Below, piece by piece: positions 15,072-18,581 of a DNA stretch of 18,581 bases; within the stretch, counting starts at the first letter, position 1; every line of letters starts with the position of its first letter. A model generated the notes under the pieces. The model worked only from the letters and a program-made list of their open reading frames with translations, had not been told where the DNA came from and made no database searches. A program made the translations under genes and the position numbers. This DNA is from W0P33-017 sp963640395 (GTDB lineage Bacteria; Bacillota; Clostridia; Lachnospirales; Lachnospiraceae). The stretch spans positions 1 to 18,581 of the forward strand of contig CAVHZH010000044.1 of assembly GCA_963640395.1 (NCBI GenBank), given 5' to 3'.

Positions 15072-17609
15072 ATGAAATTACTGAAGAAAAACCACCTGCC
15101 GGGCACACGGCATATCCTGCGGCGGGCAACAGCAGGATTGCTGGCAGCAGTCACGCTGGCATGTACACTGCCGGGAGATCTGACAACGGCATACGCCGCG
15201 CAGCCGCGGACGCAGAGCCTGCGCTCGCTCGGCGTGATCGATACAGCCGGAGAGGAGGACGTGACAAACGATCTCAGTGATCTGGCGGACACATCTGCAT
15301 CGCGGGCACGGATAGCAGCCGCAGATAATGGCGACATGATCATCGCGATCGATGCCGGACACGGCGGTTCAGACACAGGTGCTACCTACAGCGGCATACA
15401 GGAAAAGGAAGTCAACCTGAAAATCGCCCAGTATATCAAAGAATATCTGGCAGAATATACCGGCGTACAGGTCTATATGACGCGGGATAGCGATCAGGCA
15501 GTCGAGCTCAGCACGCGTGTCGAACAGGCAGCGGCAGCAGGAGCCGATGTATTCATCAGTATCCATAACAATGCTTCTTCCAATCAGAATACGAGCGGCA
15601 GCATGGTATTTTATCCCAACAGCAGCTACAGACCGAAGCTGAACACCGAGGGAAAAGGACTCGCACAGAGCATTCTCGACCAGCTGACCGCACTCGGACT
15701 CACAGATCTGGGTATCCGGACCAGAGATTCAGAGAATAATACCCAATACAAGGACGGCAGTCTGGCAGACTATTATAGTGTCATCCGCAATGCCAAACTG
15801 CAAAAGATCACCGGACTGATCGTAGAGCACGCATTTGTATCCAGCGAGTCAGACCGGAAAAACTATCTCAGTACCGAGGCACAGCTTCGAAAACTCGCCC
15901 TCGCGGATGTAGCGGGCATCGCAGAATACTACGGACTGACATATACCGGACTGAGCAAACCGGCGGTGACACTCAGCGCGCCGGGCTACAAGCAGTTAGA
16001 GATCTCATGGGACGGGCAGGAAGATGCACGCGGCTATCTCGTATATCGTTCCGAACAGAAAAACAGCGGTTATAAAAAAATCGCAAAAGTAGTCGGCAGC
16101 GACAGCACATCTTATGTAGACACCGGCTTGACATTGAACAAAGACTATTATTATAAGGTAAAAGCCTATAAAAAAGAAGACGGTGTCACCTATTACAGCC
16201 CGGAGTCACGCATATTAAAGGGAACTGCGATCGGCGGCACACAGTTCACACAGATCAAGCAGACCGGGGACAACTTCAAGCTCACATGGAAAGCCATGTC
16301 GAATGCAGACGGTTATGAGATTTTCCGCAGCGAGGACGGCGGCAGCTACACCATCATCGCGCAGATCGATGATCCGTCAAAGACCACCTATACAGACAAG
16401 GATGTATTCAGCGAGATCACCTACAGCTACCGGATCCGCCCGCTTCATTATTTATATAAAAATGAAGGCTACGGAAAAAAATCGGCAGCAGTCACAGCCA
16501 GCTATATCGATCCGCCGGAGATGAAGAACGCGAAAGCGCGCACCGATGGCAAAGTAAAGGTCACATGGACAAAAGCCGGCGGCGCATCAAAATATGTGCT
16601 CCGGCGCAGTGACAGCGAGGACGGCACTTACACGACAATCGCTACATTAAAGGGCGAAACAGCGACCAGCTACATAGACACAAAGGTCGAGATCGCAAAA
16701 ACATACTACTATCGCGTGAAAGCTTATAATGAACACGGCATTGTCATGGGTTCCTCCTACTATTCCGAAGCCCTCGAAGTGTTCAACTTTAAGACACCGG
16801 AATTCACGGATGCATCCATTTCCGGCAAAACGCCCGGTGTGTCACTCACATGGTCAAAAACACCGTTTGCGGAGGGCTACAGGATCTACCGCAGCCAGAC
16901 CGAGGAAGGCGGCTACACGCGTATCGCCACCGTCAAGGGTGCAGGCACGCTGACGTACCTCGATGCTTCCGGCACAGATATCGGCACTACCTATTATTAT
17001 AAAGTACGCGCATATGTGACCAGATCGAAAAAAACAGTGCTTTCCTATGTCTCAGATCCGGTCTCGGTCACACCCGGCTATGCGATCATGGGAGAGAGCA
17101 GCACGACCGTGGCGAAAATGGTGAGCTGGTACACCGCACGCGGCGGCATCTATCCCGAGGAGATCTACAGCGAATACGGCGCACCGACCTTAAAGGACTT
17201 CTGCAAGCTCGTCTACAATGAGGCAAAAGCAGAGGGCGTAAAGGCAGAAGTACTCTTTGCACAGATCTGTAAAGAGACCGGCTTCCTGAAATTTGGCGGT
17301 GACGTACAGCCAGAGCAGTGCAACTTCGGCGGGATCGGAGCGACCGGAGGCGGCGCGGCAGGCGCAGAATTCCCCGATGTCCAGACCGGCATCCGCGCAC
17401 AGGTGCAGCACCTAAAGGCATACGCCAGCGACCAGCCGCTGAACAAAGAGTGCGTAGACCCGCGCTTCACCTACGTCAATCGCTGCTCCGCGATCTATGT
17501 CGAGTGGCTCGGCATCCACGAAAACCCCACCGGGGCAGGCTGGGCAGCCGGCAAAAACTACGGCTACAGTTTGAGAGATGACTACATCAGCTCGTTGCTG
17601 GGGTATTGA
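15072..17609 (+). CDS. Secreted N-acetylmuramoyl-L-alanine amidase with FN3 repeats and a glucosaminidase-like domain
   Basis: This 845-residue surface autolysin would cut peptidoglycan at two bonds. A signal peptide (residues 1-40, likely cleaved after AYA) is followed by an Amidase_3 domain (about 85-290). Its zinc ligands appear to be His97 (DAGHGG), Glu111 (QEKEVNL) and His165 (SIHNNA), with catalytic Glu252 (VEHAF). Four fibronectin type III-like repeats follow (about 295-389, 390-480, 481-571, 572-666), each with a TYYYKVKAY-like strand. The C-terminus (about 670-845) resembles glucosaminidase domains, with a probable catalytic Glu735 in AQICKETGF. AAAGGAACG precedes ATG 15072; an upstream in-frame ATG at 14910 lies inside repeat copy B and is rejected. 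Confidence 0.93.
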   Translation: MKLLKKNHLPGTRHILRRATAGLLAAVTLACTLPGDLTTAYAAQPRTQSLRSLGVIDTAGEEDVTNDLSDLADTSASRARIAAADNGDMIIAIDAGHGGSDTGATYSGIQEKEVNLKIAQYIKEYLAEYTGVQVYMTRDSDQAVELSTRVEQAAAAGADVFISIHNNASSNQNTSGSMVFYPNSSYRPKLNTEGKGLAQSILDQLTALGLTDLGIRTRDSENNTQYKDGSLADYYSVIRNAKLQKITGLIVEHAFVSSESDRKNYLSTEAQLRKLALADVAGIAEYYGLTYTGLSKPAVTLSAPGYKQLEISWDGQEDARGYLVYRSEQKNSGYKKIAKVVGSDSTSYVDTGLTLNKDYYYKVKAYKKEDGVTYYSPESRILKGTAIGGTQFTQIKQTGDNFKLTWKAMSNADGYEIFRSEDGGSYTIIAQIDDPSKTTYTDKDVFSEITYSYRIRPLHYLYKNEGYGKKSAAVTASYIDPPEMKNAKARTDGKVKVTWTKAGGASKYVLRRSDSEDGTYTTIATLKGETATSYIDTKVEIAKTYYYRVKAYNEHGIVMGSSYYSEALEVFNFKTPEFTDASISGKTPGVSLTWSKTPFAEGYRIYRSQTEEGGYTRIATVKGAGTLTYLDASGTDIGTTYYYKVRAYVTRSKKTVLSYVSDPVSVTPGYAIMGESSTTVAKMVSWYTARGGIYPEEIYSEYGAPTLKDFCKLVYNEAKAEGVKAEVLFAQICKETGFLKFGGDVQPEQCNFGGIGATGGGAAGAEFPDVQTGIRAQVQHLKAYASDQPLNKECVDPRFTYVNRCSAIYVEWLGIHENPTGAGWAAGKNYGYSLRDDYISSLLGY

Positions 17610-17649
17610 TAATATATCCTTTGAATTGCTGGAAATTTCGCTGAATCTA

Positions 17650-17678
17650 TTGCAAAATAGAGGCTTTGAAGGTATAAT
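17650..17678 (+). promoter_or_regulatory. Promoter upstream of the GNAT locus
   Basis: TTGCAA (17650-17655), a 17-base spacer and a perfect TATAAT (17673-17678) fit a sigma-A promoter. A terminator-like hairpin follows only about 20 bases after the expected transcription start, so most transcripts may be short. Confidence 0.6.
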
Positions 17679-17701
17679 AAATTAATATTTATGTTTTGCA
17701 C

Positions 17702-17735
17702 AGAGCTTTGCGTAATAGCAGGGCTCTTGTTTTCT
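17702..17735 (+). terminator. Terminator-like hairpin between amidase and GNAT genes
   Basis: AGAGCTTTGC (17702-17711) pairs with GCAGGGCTCT (17718-17727), including two G-U pairs, around GTAATA. TGTTTTCT follows. It may end amidase transcription or act as an attenuator for the GNAT gene, since a promoter lies between it and the amidase stop. Confidence 0.6.
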
Positions 17736-17740
17736 ACAAT

Positions 17741-17781
17741 GGAATTGTTATTGTGAATAGAATTTTGGGGAATTGTTAATG
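17741..17781 (+). repeat. Pair of 13-base direct repeats upstream of GNAT
   Basis: GGAATTGTTATTG (17741-17753) and GGAATTGTTAATG (17769-17781) match at 12 of 13 bases with starts 28 bases apart. They lie between the hairpin and the GNAT start and could be operator sites; toxin-antitoxin operons are often self-regulated in this way. Confidence 0.4.
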
Positions 17782-17830
17782 ATAGAGGTAGCTTAGAACT
17801 AATACAATTTTTGCACAACAGGGAAGGTAA

Positions 17831-18373
17831 ATGGAAATACTGCAGTTCAAAAGAGTAACGCAAGATATAGAAAAACAGCTGTTTGATTGTGGAGTAGAGT
17901 CAATCAATGAATATGTAAAAAATTCTTACTATCCTACAATTGTTCAGCATGCATATGCATATAGTATTATGAGTCATGATAAGGTGTTGGGATATTATCA
18001 AATCATGTTTAGGGAGATAGAATTGCAGGATTTCCCGGATGATATATCAGAATATGATGCTGGTGTAAAGGATGGCAAGATTTCGGCAGTACATATAAGG
18101 TATATTGCGATTAGCAAAGAGTATCAGAAACATAAGATAGGCAGTAGTACATTAAAGTTTATTATAAAAAGCGTTATAGATTTATCGGAGATCTGGCCAA
18201 TTCGAGTTATTACTATCGATGCAAGGCTAGATTTGGTAGAGTGGTATAAAAAAGAGGGTTTTGTTAAAATGCAAAACAATACAGTTGGACAAAATGGAAC
18301 AACAGAAGCAATGTATTTTGATTGCTTAAGGTATCCTGATGAACTGGAATGTTACTTGGAAGATAATATATGA
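17831..18373 (+). CDS. GNAT-family N-acetyltransferase, possible toxin
   Basis: This 180-residue protein carries a GNAT fold pattern: a central beta strand GKISAVHIRYIAISKEY, then the acetyl-CoA loop region QKHKIGSSTLKFII, and later ARLDLVEWYKKEGFVK, which resembles the A-x-x-FYEKFGF segment of TacT-type toxins that acetylate aminoacyl-tRNA. The phosphate-binding loop is Q-x-x-K-I-G-S rather than the usual Q/R-x-x-G-x-G. It is close to the family's usual size of about 160-180 residues. Its ribosome binding site GGGAAGG is close to ATG 17831. The gene is clearly more AT-rich than the rest of the window, suggesting recent acquisition. A second short gene follows after 14 bases. A toxin role is inferred, not shown. 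Confidence 0.82.
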   Translation: MEILQFKRVTQDIEKQLFDCGVESINEYVKNSYYPTIVQHAYAYSIMSHDKVLGYYQIMFREIELQDFPDDISEYDAGVKDGKISAVHIRYIAISKEYQKHKIGSSTLKFIIKSVIDLSEIWPIRVITIDARLDLVEWYKKEGFVKMQNNTVGQNGTTEAMYFDCLRYPDELECYLEDNI

Positions 18374-18387
18374 AGGAGGGATTTGAG

Positions 18388-18581
18388 ATGAGTAATCAGG
18401 CGATAGATGCGATTAGGCTATCAGGGCAAGATGCTATTGAATTTGCCAATTCTTTGTTCAGACCAACCCCGGAAGCAATCAAAGATCGTAATAGATATAT
18501 CGAATGCATTAACGAAAAGGTGGAAATAAGTAAAAGTGCAAAAAATTTTGAGGCTAGAATCGAGGATCTCGATTTGTCATT
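18388..18581 (+). CDS. Partial small protein, antitoxin-like partner of the GNAT gene
   Basis: This reading frame runs off the window after 64 codons. AAGGAGGG (18373-18380) overlaps the GNAT stop and precedes ATG 18388, so the two genes are co-transcribed. The segment IRLSGQDAIEFANSLFRPTP and the following EAIKDRNRYIE resemble the C-terminal toxin-binding tail of TacA/DUF1778 antitoxins (hydrophobic-aromatic stretch, then Leu-x-x-Pro-x-x-Pro, then a charged helix). Here the segment stands at the N-terminus with no ribbon-helix-helix DNA-binding part before it. The following residues are charged and helical-looking. It may be a toxin-neutralising protein of unusual layout. The end of the gene is not visible, so the family call is tentative. 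Confidence 0.6.
   Translation, partial: MSNQAIDAIRLSGQDAIEFANSLFRPTPEAIKDRNRYIECINEKVEISKSAKNFEARIEDLDLS

Noticed and set aside
1..18581. tRNA, rRNA, transposase or phage genes
   Set aside because: No cloverleaf, rRNA-like segment, transposase motif or integrase was found on either strand by eye.

Overview
The window looks like a piece of chromosome from a Gram-positive member of the Clostridia, most likely Lachnospiraceae. The grounds are a Bacillota-type cdaA-cdaR-glmM operon, strong AGGAGG-like ribosome binding sites, sigma-A-type promoters, an HPr with both His15 and Ser46, and an autolysin with Clostridia-style domain order. All 16 supported genes lie on the + strand. The family placement is inferred from protein character, not from a database search.

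Layout. (1) 1-5483: a terminator-like double hairpin, a sigma-A promoter, then an apparent operon of two unrecognised membrane proteins, cdaA (c-di-AMP synthase), cdaR, glmM and an HPr gene. (2) 5484-8238: a long imperfect inverted repeat, then a polyprenyl-phosphate sugar phosphotransferase, a family 2 glycosyltransferase, a pair of strong palindromes and a small zinc-ribbon protein. (3) 8239-8733: almost 500 bases without a gene, holding two copies of a structured repeat, a good promoter and a second copy of the window-start double hairpin in the opposite orientation. (4) 8734-13493: an LCP-family envelope protein, glmS and a membrane-anchored HtrA protease. (5) 13494-17609: a divergent carbamate kinase and a large secreted amidase/FN3/glucosaminidase protein, each preceded by one copy of a second structured repeat family. 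(6) 17610-18581: an AT-rich block with a GNAT acetyltransferase and a truncated partner that resembles the toxin-binding tail of a GNAT-toxin antitoxin.

Most genes concern the cell envelope. GlmS and GlmM make glucosamine phosphates for UDP-GlcNAc. CdaA/CdaR/GlmM couple this supply to c-di-AMP signalling. The sugar transferase and glycosyltransferase start and extend a surface glycan. LCP proteins attach such glycans to peptidoglycan. HtrA does surface quality control, and the amidase/glucosaminidase cuts peptidoglycan.

The most unusual material is non-coding. Five elements of about 150-165 nt, in three families, can fold over their whole length and lie between genes: 5498-5653, 8238-8399, 8402-8566, 13495-13644 and 14866-15018. 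The last two differ in sequence at their outer ends yet keep those ends complementary. Shorter palindromes add a further layer. The GNAT locus and the membrane pair upstream of cdaA are the best candidates for under-described protein systems.
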